DNA of 64,000 nt from Nocardioides immobilis (GTDB lineage Bacteria; Actinomycetota; Actinomycetes; Propionibacteriales; Nocardioidaceae): NCBI RefSeq assembly GCF_003515065.1, contig NZ_QXGH01000024.1:62001-126000 (forward strand). Direction: 5' to 3'. Below are positions 32,007-40,715 of the stretch, piece after piece. The translations under genes were made by a program, and so were the position numbers. The notes beneath the pieces were generated by a model. The model did not search any database. It had not been told where the DNA came from and worked only from the letters and a program-made list of their open reading frames with translations. Each line of letters starts with the position of its first letter. Positions within the stretch are counted from its first letter, which is position 1.

Positions 32007-32129
32007 TCAGTTGTACTTGATCCCGCAGACCGGGCACTTCCGGAACCGATCCGGATAGGCAATCGCGGTGCCGCATCCGCGGCAGACGTTCGGCGCCCGG
32101 GTCGGCGTGATCGTGAGTCTGATCGTCAT
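32007..32129 (-). CDS. 40-residue zinc-ribbon protein
   Basis: ATG at 32129 with AAGGAA 9 bases upstream. CRGCGTAIAYPDRFRKCPVC is a compact four-Cys ribbon. It sits directly before the zinc-ribbon membrane protein gene, so the two may form one unit. Confidence 0.6.
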   Translation of the reverse strand: MTIRLTITPTRAPNVCRGCGTAIAYPDRFRKCPVCGIKYN

Positions 32130-32267
32130 CGTCCATGTTCCTTGTCGTCGATCCGCGCCGGTGATGGCGAGCCTAGAGGGGGCGGCGGGGGCGAGTGCCC
32201 GGTTTCGGGAATCCAGGACGTCGCGGCGGGTGGGTCGTCCCCCAGGCCGACCCACCCGCAGACCTGC

Positions 32268-33386
32268 TCAGGTCCGGCCGGCGGTGTTGGACGCCCACAA
32301 CGGCCTGCTGCCGGCGTACACGACGAGGTTTCCGTCCCCCTGCACCTCGAAGTGGTCGCCGCCGCGACCGGCGGTGCCGGAGGCCCAGATCGCCCGGCCG
32401 CCGCCGTACGTCACGAGGTTGCCGTCGCCCTGGAAGATCACGAACTCCTGCGAGCGCCAAGCCGAGGTGAGCCGGTCGGTGGACCACAGCGCACGTCCGG
32501 ACGGGGCGTAGAGCACCAGGTTGCCGTCGTCCTGCATGGCGAACAGGTAGCGGCCGTCGCTCGAGCGGACCGACATACCCCGGCGGAGAGTGCGGTTCTT
32601 ACCCCAGGACGAGCCCGACGCCACCCACTGGTCGCGCTGGTCAGGCATGCGGTCGAGCGTGCCCGCGTCCAAGACGTAGGGGCCGGCGAAGCCGCGCGCC
32701 CGCAGCTGGTTGTAGGTGCCGCCGTCGGGGATCCAGAGCCGCTTGAGGTCCGGCGTCACGAACCACGCCGTGGTCGAGCTGCCGCTCCACTTCACGATCG
32801 TGATGCGGTAGCGCGAGAGGTCCGACGGCGGCGGCGGGGGAGCCTGGGTCAGGCCCGGTACGTAGATGTAGGAGTCGAACCGCACCCCGTTCCGCGTCCC
32901 GTACTGGCCCGTACCGCCCCGGTTGTACTCGGAGATGTTGACCGTGCCGTCCGCGTTCACCGTCTCGACGAACGCGACGTGATTGGACTCGTTGACACCG
33001 ATCGAGCGCACCCGGGGCGTCGTGGACACCGTCCAGCCCAGGGTCCGCGCGTTGTCGTCCCAGTTGCGGGCGTTGCCGAACCGCCCGCCGCCCATCCCGT
33101 TCGAGAAAGCGATGCCGAAATGCCGGACGCGGGTCGCGACCCAGTCGGTGCAGTTGCGGTAGCCGAATCCGTACGGCGACCACTGCTCGGCGTCGGTGAA
33201 CCCCGCGCGGCCGTCCTCCTCGATGCACCACGAGTAAAGACCGAACTGGTTCGAGCAGTCGCGCGCGTGGTCGTAGCCGTAGCCGGCCGTCGCCCCCGCC
33301 GGCCGGGCCAGCGATGTCGGGACCAACAGCGCCACAGAGAGCGCCACGATCAGTGACCGGAGGAGGAGCTTCGAAACGGTACCCAT
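32268..33386 (-). CDS. Secreted CHAP-domain hydrolase with bulb-type lectin domain
   Basis: 372 residues. A signal peptide is clear (KLLLRSLIVALSVALLVPTS, then ARPAGA cleavage region). Residues about 50-180 form a CHAP amidase/endopeptidase: RNCTDWVATR carries the catalytic Cys, SNHVAFVETV the His. After a Pro run, the C-terminal half has repeated QDDGNLVLY, QGDGNLVTYGG and QGDGNLVVYAG units of a B-lectin (mannose-binding) fold. Probably cleaves peptidoglycan while bound to surface glycans, either its own or a competitor's. Confidence 0.85.
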   Translation of the reverse strand: MGTVSKLLLRSLIVALSVALLVPTSLARPAGATAGYGYDHARDCSNQFGLYSWCIEEDGRAGFTDAEQWSPYGFGYRNCTDWVATRVRHFGIAFSNGMGGGRFGNARNWDDNARTLGWTVSTTPRVRSIGVNESNHVAFVETVNADGTVNISEYNRGGTGQYGTRNGVRFDSYIYVPGLTQAPPPPPSDLSRYRITIVKWSGSSTTAWFVTPDLKRLWIPDGGTYNQLRARGFAGPYVLDAGTLDRMPDQRDQWVASGSSWGKNRTLRRGMSVRSSDGRYLFAMQDDGNLVLYAPSGRALWSTDRLTSAWRSQEFVIFQGDGNLVTYGGGRAIWASGTAGRGGDHFEVQGDGNLVVYAGSRPLWASNTAGRT

Positions 33387-33681
33387 GGTGTGGATCCCAC
33401 CTTCGTGTCTGGTCCCGCCGATCTGGCGGGAGTCAGCACGTTAGGGACCGTCCACCTCGGCGTGCCGGGGAAGGTTCCGCCCCGCCGGGGGGCAAACTCC
33501 CCGGCTGCGGTCTGGGCCGGACGTCTGCTGCTGCGGAAGAGTGCGCACACCGATCGAAAGGATGCAAGGGATCATGACCATTACGATCAGGACGGGTCGT
33601 AGCCGGGAGACGCAGCCATGACCAAGTGACTACTGTGTGGCTTTCGACCTGCTCAAGATCGACTCCAGGCTCAATCCAGGT
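33387..33681. other. Promoter-side gap of the CHAP gene, no gene seen
   Basis: Contains GGGGGGCAAACTCCCCGG near 33486-33503, loosely like the island operator but with a poor core. Small open frames here lack ribosome sites and codon bias. Confidence 0.3.
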
Positions 33682-33906
33682 CTAGAGGCGGACGTGGTGC
33701 AGCTCGACCTGGTCGCCGGTCCACTCGACGACATAGACGATGCCGGGTTCAAGCGAGTGCACGACGGCGCTGTGTTGGTGGATGACCTCGGGCGGCTCAA
33801 CGGGGGGACCGGGCACCGGAAGGATTGAGAGACCACGTTCTCTCCCGAAGCACTGGAGAACCCGCGTGTGGACGAGCTTGGTGCGCGGGTACCTGCTGAA
33901 GAACAT
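33682..33906 (-). CDS. Small protein coupled to the 570-residue membrane protein
   Basis: 74 residues; its ATG overlaps the upstream stop as TGATG, good evidence of translational coupling. C-terminal LEPGIVYVVEWTGDQVELHH has a beta-strand look. No known family. Last gene of the five-gene minus-strand operon starting at 37515. Confidence 0.5.
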   Translation of the reverse strand: MFFSRYPRTKLVHTRVLQCFGRERGLSILPVPGPPVEPPEVIHQHSAVVHSLEPGIVYVVEWTGDQVELHHVRL

Positions 33907-35618
33907 CAGTCATCCGCCGCTTGGGTCGGCGGCTCCGTGGTGCGGCGTCTTCCGCGACGGAGCTTCACTACTCCTGCGTCACCGGGGCCGCCACCGCCCT
34001 TGTCACCGCGACTAGCGACCCTGTCCGGATCGCCGTCGGTGGGACGTGGCTCGATGTCGTCGTCGACCTCTTCGATGTGGTCGAGGACCTTGGGCCGCCG
34101 ATACGGGAACTTGAGGTGGTGATAGCGGTCGAGTAGCTCCGCGAGCATGCGCTCGGGACTTTCGAACGCCCAGGGCCGCTGAGCCTCGGATGCGTCGTCC
34201 GTGGGCTCAGTCTTCTCTGGCCGTGCCGTGCCCGTGCCTTGGGTGCCGACCGGGTCGACGAGGGCGGCGTTGACCTGCTTGAGCCACCACCCGCGACTGA
34301 ATGCGTCGTTGCGGGCCATGAGTTCTTGGTGTTCGTCGGACACGGGGGAATGGTCCGTCCCATCCCCCTTGATCTCTTCATCGGAGTTCGTCCCGAGGTA
34401 CGGCATCGTCGCGAGATTGATGAATACATCGAGGTCAGGATTCTGCACCGTCACCAAATGCCGGAAGTAGTGCACCGTCGCCAGGTACGACTGAATGATG
34501 TAGCTGTCCCAGCGGGGGGATTGGCGGTACAGGAACGTGAGGTCCTCGGCCCGGGCCATGAACTCCCCGACGACCTGCGTGTAGGTGGCAAAGACGTTTG
34601 CCCTGACGAGTCCGACATCTCGCTTTGCCAGGTCGTGATGCTTCAGGTTGGCCGAAGCCGTCCCGTAGTCCCACCACTCCCGGACGAAGAAGTAGCCCGA
34701 GATGGCGAACTGAACCAGCATGAAGGTCCAGAACCAGAACGCCTCCTCTGATTCGGTCCCGAGCTCCTTGGCACGCAGTGAGGACAACGGGATGAAGAGG
34801 GCGACAAGTACCAAGCCCAGAATTGCGGCCGCGAACTTCGTACCCCAGTCCTCGACTTCTTCCAGTCGGGCCTTCTTGCGCACCTTCGCCGGTGTGTAGA
34901 TGTCTGAGTTCTCGTAGGCGTCGAGCTCGGCCTCGTGGTAGTGGAGGATTCCCTCCTTGAGTCCGATGGCCGCGTAGTGGGGAACGACCATCAGAATCAG
35001 GATCAGGCCGACCGCGAAGAGCACCGGCATCGCGGGAACGTCGGTCTTGATCACGTCGTCGAACAGGGCGATAGACATCGCCAGCTCGGCGGCGAAGATC
35101 GCGAGCGCGACGAGCCACTTCCCCAGCTGATACGGCTTCGACTTGAGCCGGAAGTACCTGCCCAGCTCGAGCTCGTCTTCGTGGACTTCGCGATACGTAC
35201 GATTCCAAGAATCGAGTACGACCGCGAGGTCTTGATCCGCCACCCGAAGGTCGTCGCGTGTCTCGGCCACGCGGGCGGCGATCTCGTGGAGATCCGTGAG
35301 CACGTCACGCGACGCGGCAGAGACGAAGTCGGATAGCCGGTCGCGAAGCCCTTCGTGGTCATGCGCGAGTTGGTGCTCGTACTCGAACGCCATCCGCCCG
35401 CCGGTCCACCGCTCGGGGTCGAGGTCCATCCGGCCAACATTGACCGCCTCTTGTTGGGCCGCCCACCGTAGAGATGCGAGGTCGGGCATGAAGATCGAGG
35501 GGCCGCCCTCGCCCGGTTCGTCCAGGATCGGCTCGTGAGTGCCCATGCCGACGGGGCCGTCGACACCGCCTCCGCCGCTGCCGCGCTCACCTCTCCGAAG
35601 GAAGTCGAGAAGGCCCAT
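33906..35618 (-). CDS. Four-helix membrane protein with helical cytoplasmic regions
   Basis: 570 residues. A long helical region (about 60-155) leads to two membrane hairpins: LVALAIFAAELAMSIALF with MPVLFAVGLILILMVVPHY (about 165-215), and FAAAILGLVLVALFIPL with FWFWTFMLVQFAISGYFF (about 265-320). The C-terminal ~250 residues are soluble, Pro/Asp-rich at the end. Overall plan recalls small channel or stator-type membrane proteins, but I see no Pfam-type signature. Begins 3 bases after the coiled-coil gene. Confidence 0.55.
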   Translation of the reverse strand: MGLLDFLRRGERGSGGGGVDGPVGMGTHEPILDEPGEGGPSIFMPDLASLRWAAQQEAVNVGRMDLDPERWTGGRMAFEYEHQLAHDHEGLRDRLSDFVSAASRDVLTDLHEIAARVAETRDDLRVADQDLAVVLDSWNRTYREVHEDELELGRYFRLKSKPYQLGKWLVALAIFAAELAMSIALFDDVIKTDVPAMPVLFAVGLILILMVVPHYAAIGLKEGILHYHEAELDAYENSDIYTPAKVRKKARLEEVEDWGTKFAAAILGLVLVALFIPLSSLRAKELGTESEEAFWFWTFMLVQFAISGYFFVREWWDYGTASANLKHHDLAKRDVGLVRANVFATYTQVVGEFMARAEDLTFLYRQSPRWDSYIIQSYLATVHYFRHLVTVQNPDLDVFINLATMPYLGTNSDEEIKGDGTDHSPVSDEHQELMARNDAFSRGWWLKQVNAALVDPVGTQGTGTARPEKTEPTDDASEAQRPWAFESPERMLAELLDRYHHLKFPYRRPKVLDHIEEVDDDIEPRPTDGDPDRVASRGDKGGGGPGDAGVVKLRRGRRRTTEPPTQAADD

Positions 35619-35621
35619 GAG

Positions 35622-36413
35622 TCACTCTCCTGGCGTTGTCGCCGCGTCAGCACTCGCGGTGCCGTCGGATGTCGTTGTCTGGAGGGGCGGCGGTGTCGTG
35701 AAGTTCAATGCGCCGGCAGGTGTCTCCACGTCCGAGGACCTGCTCCCGCGCTTGGACTCGCCGAGTACGAAGCCGTTGCAGTAGCGCGACCACAAGATCT
35801 CACCGGTGTGTTTCATGCTCTCGAATCGCTGCGAGAACTCTGCCGGGAGCGACTTGAGATGTTGCTGGAGGCGCGGGATTTCAGCGCGAGCTGCCGTCGC
35901 TTTCTCCTCTGCGAGGTCCAGCGCGGTCTTCTTGGCGGCTTCTCGCGCCTTGACTTCGGCCGCCTCGGCTTCTTTGAGCCGAGCGACCTTCAGAGACTTC
36001 TTCTTCGCGAGTGCGTCCAACAGCCGTTGCGAGGAGTCGGCGACGTCCGCGACGGCCGACGGCCCCGAATCCGTTTCCGACGTCGTGTCAGGTCCAGGTG
36101 ATTCGAAAGTCGAAGAACCCGACGGCACATGCGGCTTGATGAGCTCATCGTGGGCGTCGACCTCAGCTTGCAGGTCGGCGATGCGCTGTTCGGTCTGGTT
36201 CTGCGCCCGTACCAACTCCTCGACAAGGGAGCTCGCTGCCAGTTGGACGGCATCCTGAAGGAGCTTGCTGACGGAGGCGTGGTCGAGCGCGCGCTTGCCG
36301 TCGCGGCGGCCCTTCCGGAAGAACCGATGCACCAGCTTCGGTGTCGGCTCGCCCTCCAACAGTTGGGTCGCGACGTGCTCAGCAAGGACGTCGACAGTGA
36401 AGCGCTCGAGCAC
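35622..36413 (-). CDS. Coiled-coil protein
   Basis: 263 residues. Two heptad regions: about 60-95 (LVEELVRAQNQTEQRIADLQ) and about 130-195 (KKKSLKVARLKEAEAAEVKA), separated by a Ser/Thr/Pro linker; disordered C-terminus. No catalytic motif. Between the VWA and membrane-protein genes with gaps of 12 and 3 bases, so co-translated. Confidence 0.55.
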   Translation of the reverse strand: MLERFTVDVLAEHVATQLLEGEPTPKLVHRFFRKGRRDGKRALDHASVSKLLQDAVQLAASSLVEELVRAQNQTEQRIADLQAEVDAHDELIKPHVPSGSSTFESPGPDTTSETDSGPSAVADVADSSQRLLDALAKKKSLKVARLKEAEAAEVKAREAAKKTALDLAEEKATAARAEIPRLQQHLKSLPAEFSQRFESMKHTGEILWSRYCNGFVLGESKRGSRSSDVETPAGALNFTTPPPLQTTTSDGTASADAATTPGE

Positions 36414-36425
36414 AGTCAGATCCCC

Positions 36426-37310
36426 TTAGCAGACACCGGGCAGATAGGCCGGTTCGACGTTGTACACGCACATGCCGCCCCCGGCCTCTTCAATCAACTG
36501 GGTCCAATACTGCTTCACGAGCGCCTCGAACCACGGGGGAATTTGGGCCCTGTCGCTTGCCACGCCGCCGCCAACGCCTCCAAAGCTCACGGCCACGCCG
36601 TCGAGTTGAGGAATGAGGTCGAGATCTCTGGTGTGCTCAAGGAGTGGGCCGACCTTCGCGTCGCGGTCGGGGAAGGCTCGCCGCATACTCAGGTCGCCCG
36701 TCTGATAGCCATCGGTCAGCACGACGAGGTACGTCTCGTCCACTCCTTCGACCGCCGCCTGCTGGTGGAGGCTTTGGGAGGCGAGGCTCAACGCGGTGAC
36801 GATGTCACTGCCGTGGCCTCCGGTGCTCGCCTCAGGATCCGTTTCGAAGACCGACTCGACGGCCGCAATCGCCGATTCCTTCTCTTCCGCCACCTCCTCT
36901 TCACCAACGGACTTACGGCGAGTCGCTGGCCGCCAGAGTTCGAAGGGCTCGTCGCTGGCTTCTTGCAGTTTGGCGTTCTGGTTGTCGAAGTAGAACACCG
37001 CGAACGACGCGCGCAGCTCTCGGCACGCGTCGACCATCTGAGTCGCCTGCTCGATATAGCTGGCGCGGGTGACTTCATTCACGGAGGAGCCCGTACGATC
37101 AACGACGATCGCGCACGCAGCACCCTGCGTCTCACCGTCCTTCGGACGGAAGAACAGGAATGCAAAGATCGCGGCGACTACGAGCACACCCACGACGACG
37201 CCGATGTACAAAGTGGTGTACTGCCCCGAGCCGCCACGCGCCGGCTTCTTCCCGCCCTTCCCGGCGTATTTCTTCTTGCCCTTACCCCGAGATGAGCTGG
37301 ACCCCACCAT
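36426..37310 (-). CDS. Membrane-anchored VWA-domain protein
   Basis: 294 residues. A Lys/Gly-rich cytoplasmic N-terminus, one membrane helix (LYIGVVVGVLVVAAIFAFLFF, about 33-54), then an extracytoplasmic VWA domain with AIVVDRTGSSVNE (MIDAS, T replacing the first Ser) and VVLTDGYQTGD. Orientation predicted by the positive-inside rule. VWA domains at the membrane bind partner proteins through metal. Starts inside the upstream 77-residue gene. Confidence 0.7.
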   Translation of the reverse strand: MVGSSSSRGKGKKKYAGKGGKKPARGGSGQYTTLYIGVVVGVLVVAAIFAFLFFRPKDGETQGAACAIVVDRTGSSVNEVTRASYIEQATQMVDACRELRASFAVFYFDNQNAKLQEASDEPFELWRPATRRKSVGEEEVAEEKESAIAAVESVFETDPEASTGGHGSDIVTALSLASQSLHQQAAVEGVDETYLVVLTDGYQTGDLSMRRAFPDRDAKVGPLLEHTRDLDLIPQLDGVAVSFGGVGGGVASDRAQIPPWFEALVKQYWTQLIEEAGGGMCVYNVEPAYLPGVC

Positions 37311-37515
37311 TCAGTTCTTCTCCAACCTGGGATGCGATGAAATCGCGAGCGGTCGGAGCATACCGAGTTTCCCATGCTAGAGGTGGGCGTTCCGGCCAGT
37401 CTGGGGTGTCACGCAGTGGGGTGAGGTGGTCTTTCATCGCTCGGCGCAAGTGAGGGTGTAGCCGGTATGTGAGGTCGCCGCTGCCGTCCGCTGGCCGAGG
37501 CCTCGGAGTCGCCAT
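37282..37515 (-). CDS. Small protein heading the VWA-membrane operon
   Basis: 77 residues from ATG at 37515, with GGGAGG 6 bases upstream. Basic N-terminal half (RLHPHLRRAMKDHLTPLRD), acidic/polar end (DFIASQVGEELNGGVQ). Overlaps the VWA gene by 29 bases. No family recognised; the strong ribosome site is the main evidence for the gene. Confidence 0.5.
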   Translation of the reverse strand: MATPRPRPADGSGDLTYRLHPHLRRAMKDHLTPLRDTPDWPERPPLAWETRYAPTARDFIASQVGEELNGGVQLISG

Positions 37516-37710
37516 GGAGACCTCCCATGACGCCGTCCCAGGAGGGCAAGTGCGTCCCGATCGACGACGTCGGCAGGTTCGACGGCAGGACCGGAAGCGG
37601 CGTGGACGAGCACGTGGCGCGCCTCCGTTTCCCGCGCGTCGCGAATCCCGGGATCGGGGGATACGGGAGCGCGTGCGGGGTTGATGCGACGCCGCGCTAG
37701 GCTGCCTTCC

Positions 37711-38007
37711 GTGGCAGTCGGCAGTGGTGTTGTGGTTGGAGTCTTGGGCCGCTACGGGTCTGAGGCTGCTCAGCCCTTCCCTCCAAGACTGGAGACCAGG
37801 GGTTTGACCCTGACGCCGGCCCTGCGCGCTGCCGCGGTGGAGGCTCTCCAAGCAGCCTGGGAGAGCACAGATCCTTGGTCTGCTAGCGAGGCGCTTCGTA
37901 TCAAGGCTGAGGATTGGCTCGCACGGGTTCTCCGCGATGGCGGGATCCCGGACGCCGAGGTCCAGGTCATCGTTATTGACGACCTCCCGTACCGCGTCCC
38001 CACCTGA
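37711..38007 (+). CDS. Hypothetical protein, 98 residues
   Basis: GTG start at 37711. The C-terminal half (LRIKAEDWLARVLRDGGIPD, EVQVIVIDDLPYRVP) has coherent amphipathic helix-strand character; the N-terminus is Gly/Val-rich. Less biased third-codon positions than neighbours. No family recognised, no partners on the same strand. Confidence 0.4.
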   Translation: MAVGSGVVVGVLGRYGSEAAQPFPPRLETRGLTLTPALRAAAVEALQAAWESTDPWSASEALRIKAEDWLARVLRDGGIPDAEVQVIVIDDLPYRVPT

Positions 38008-38146
38008 GGACACCTCGACGGCCCCGCAGCGGAGTGCCACTCGCGAAGCGCAGATTGGATGCGGGGTGCCAGCTTCGAGAAGGCTTGGTCGACAAATGCT
38101 GGTGCAGCATTCGGTCCCAGACTCAGCCAGCTTCAGAGCAGCGCCG

Positions 38147-39550
38147 TCACCTCGCCGGTTTCTTGGCGAGGTAGGCGTCAAGGGCTTGGTCTGCATCCGT
38201 CGGCACCCACCCGCTCGCTGTGAGTTTCGCTAGCGACAGCACACTAAATCGAGGGCGGGGCGCGACTCCGTCTTTGTCGACGTAGTACTCCTCCGTGCTG
38301 ATCGGCGTGATGTCGTCCGGGCTGCGCCCGACTTGGGTGAACACTCGGCGCGCATACTCTGACCAGCTTCGAGGGGTGCCGCTGTTCGTGACGTTGTACG
38401 TCCCGTAGGGCGCACCCGACGTCAGCAGGTGCTGGGTTGCGCGGGCGAGCTCGTCGCTGAACGTCAGGCGCCCGACCTGGTCGTCGATTACCTGCGGCGA
38501 GGCGCCTTCGCGCGCGAGCCGCTGCAGCGTGCGGACGAAGTTGTTGCCGTCACCGACGAGCCAGGAAGTGCGCAGAATGTAGTGCCGCGGAGCGGTGGCA
38601 ACAGCAAAGTCACCGGCGGCCTTGGTCTGTCCGTACACGCCGAGCGGCGCGACGGGATCGTCCTCGCTATACCCACCACCAAGCTGTCTCCCGTCGAAGA
38701 CATAGTCGCTCGAGTAGTGCACGATCGTCAGCCGGTGCTCGGCGGCAGTTCGGGCGAGAACGGCGGGAGCGGCCGCGTTCACTTCCCAGGCGATTCGTCG
38801 TCCCGCGATCGTCTCGGCTTCGTCGACAGTCGTGTACGCGGCACAGTTCACGACGACGTCATAGTCATGCCAAGGAATAGCTCGGACGGCCGCGCCGTTC
38901 GTCAGGTCGAGCTGACCGCGGTCGAGCGACGTCGCGGTCGGGTACAGCGCGGTCAAAGCGCGGCCCAGTTGCCCCTGTGCGCCGAGGATCAATACCTTCC
39001 GTGGCTCCATCGGCTGGACGCCGGAGAGTCGTGGACTGGAGCGGTCCTTGTCGGACACCTCTGCTTCGGCAAGCGGTATCGGCCACGAGATCGCAACCGT
39101 TTCGTCGGCAAGGTTCAGCGCCGGGTAGCTGCCGCCAGGTACGTAGTGGTCGTTAACGAGGTAGATGTAGACGGTGCCATCGACTAGGGCCTGATAGGAG
39201 TTGCCGACCCCCCGCGGCACGAACACGGCAGTATCCGGACCAACCTCGATGGCGAAGGTGGTGCCGAACGAGCTGCCTGCGCGGAGGTCGACCCATGCTG
39301 CATACACCCGACCCGACGCTACCGACACGAGCTTGTCCCACGGCTCGGCATGGATGCCGCGCGTGACGCCGCGTGTGGCATTGAAGCTGACGTTGTTCTG
39401 CACGGGCCCGAAGTCGGGCAGGCCGAGAGCGGTCATCCGCGCATGCTGCCAGTTCTCCTTGACCCAGCCGCGGCTGTCGCCGTGAACTGGAAGGCGGAGG
39501 ACGAGCAGACCCGGGATCGGCGTTGTCGCGACCGACGGACCCACGCTCAC
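38147..39550 (-). CDS. rmlCD: Fused dTDP-4-dehydrorhamnose 3,5-epimerase / reductase
   Basis: 467 residues from GTG at 39550. Residues 1-180 are RmlC (DSRGWVKENW; active-site His in TRGVTRGIHAEP; YVPGG), residues 190-467 are RmlD (VLILGAQGQLGRAL nucleotide loop, VHYSSDYVFDG, YGQTKAAGDF with Tyr-x3-Lys). Together they turn dTDP-4-keto-6-deoxyglucose into dTDP-L-rhamnose. Such fusions occur in Actinobacteria. Divergent from rmlA; the dehydratase gene rmlB is not in the window. Confidence 0.9.
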   Translation of the reverse strand: MSVGPSVATTPIPGLLVLRLPVHGDSRGWVKENWQHARMTALGLPDFGPVQNNVSFNATRGVTRGIHAEPWDKLVSVASGRVYAAWVDLRAGSSFGTTFAIEVGPDTAVFVPRGVGNSYQALVDGTVYIYLVNDHYVPGGSYPALNLADETVAISWPIPLAEAEVSDKDRSSPRLSGVQPMEPRKVLILGAQGQLGRALTALYPTATSLDRGQLDLTNGAAVRAIPWHDYDVVVNCAAYTTVDEAETIAGRRIAWEVNAAAPAVLARTAAEHRLTIVHYSSDYVFDGRQLGGGYSEDDPVAPLGVYGQTKAAGDFAVATAPRHYILRTSWLVGDGNNFVRTLQRLAREGASPQVIDDQVGRLTFSDELARATQHLLTSGAPYGTYNVTNSGTPRSWSEYARRVFTQVGRSPDDITPISTEEYYVDKDGVAPRPRFSVLSLAKLTASGWVPTDADQALDAYLAKKPAR

Positions 39551-39706
39551 TCCGTCACGCTCCGCCCGTTTCCTCGGCCGCCGCCGAGTTCTCGCCTGGC
39601 TAGTCCGGAACCGCCGCCGACCTCCATTTTCCGCACGGCGCCCACGATATGGGGAACACTCGGTTCGGCAACGGTGCGTACGACCTGAAGTATTCTGGGG
39701 GGACTG

Positions 39707-40591
39707 ATGCGCGGAATCATCCTCGCCGGCGGGACGGGCAGCCGGCTCCACCCGATCACGCTCGCCGTCAGCAAGCAGATGATGCCCATCTTCGACAAAC
39801 CGATGATCTACTATCCGCTCTCAACGCTCATGCTGGCGGGGATCCGGGATATCTTGCTGATCACCACACCGCACGAGGTCAACCAGTTCCGACGGCTGCT
39901 CGGCGACGGAGAGCGATTCGGGATCAGGGTCGACTATGCGGTGCAACCCTCGCCCGACGGTTTGGCCCAGGCCTTCCTTATCGGCGAAGACCACCTCGCT
40001 GGGGAGCGCGCTGCACTCGTCCTTGGCGACAACATCTTTTACGGCCCGGGTATGGGCAGCCGGCTGCGTCGGTTCGACAGTCTCGACGGCGCCGCCGTGT
40101 TCGGCTACCGCGTCGCCAATCCGACGGAGTATGGCGTGATCGAGTTCGACAAGAGCGGACGCGCGCTGTCGCTTGAGGAGAAGCCTGCGAGACCGCGGTC
40201 ACCCTTCGCAATACCAGGCCTGTACTTCTACAGCAGCGACGTTGTTGAGCGCGCCAAGTTGCTCAGACCATCCAGGCGGGGTGAGCTTGAGATCACCGAT
40301 CTCAACCGGACCTACCTCGAGGAGGGCCGCCTGCAAGTCGAGGTACTGCCTCGTGGCACGGCATGGCTCGACACAGGCACGTTCGAGGATCTCAACGACG
40401 CCTCCAACTTCGTCCGAGCGCTCGAAGCCCGGCAGGGAACCAAGATCGGCGCACCGGAAGAAGTCGCCTGGCGGATGGGGTACATCGACGACGATGGCCT
40501 CCGCGAACTTGCAACAGCTCTGTTGAAGAGTGGCTACGGCGCCTACTTGCTCGAACTGCTGGAGGAGCAGAGCTCCGGGCGGCCCCGTTGA
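39707..40591 (+). CDS. rmlA: Glucose-1-phosphate thymidylyltransferase
   Basis: 294 residues. GGTGSRLHPIT (nucleotide loop), SKQMMPIFDKPMIYYPLS, VQPSPDGLAQAF, LGDNIFYG and FDKSGRALSLEEKP are the standard RmlA blocks. It makes dTDP-glucose from glucose-1-phosphate and dTTP, the first step to dTDP-rhamnose. ATG start with a G-rich ribosome site. Full length for the family. Confidence 0.95.
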   Translation: MRGIILAGGTGSRLHPITLAVSKQMMPIFDKPMIYYPLSTLMLAGIRDILLITTPHEVNQFRRLLGDGERFGIRVDYAVQPSPDGLAQAFLIGEDHLAGERAALVLGDNIFYGPGMGSRLRRFDSLDGAAVFGYRVANPTEYGVIEFDKSGRALSLEEKPARPRSPFAIPGLYFYSSDVVERAKLLRPSRRGELEITDLNRTYLEEGRLQVEVLPRGTAWLDTGTFEDLNDASNFVRALEARQGTKIGAPEEVAWRMGYIDDDGLRELATALLKSGYGAYLLELLEEQSSGRPR

Positions 40592-40715
40592 GAGGCGCGT
40601 CCGAACCTGCGTCGGCCCTCTGTCGGGCGTGGCCGCGGATGGGCCCGTCGTCGCGGTCTGCAAAGATGTGGAGAGCGCAGGCGAGGGAGTTCCCGTGTGC
40701 CGTCGCCAATCCGCA

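Noticed and set aside
33486..33503. Sixth operator-like site upstream of the CHAP gene
   Set aside because: Lacks the ATTTC core; resemblance is only GC-rich arms.
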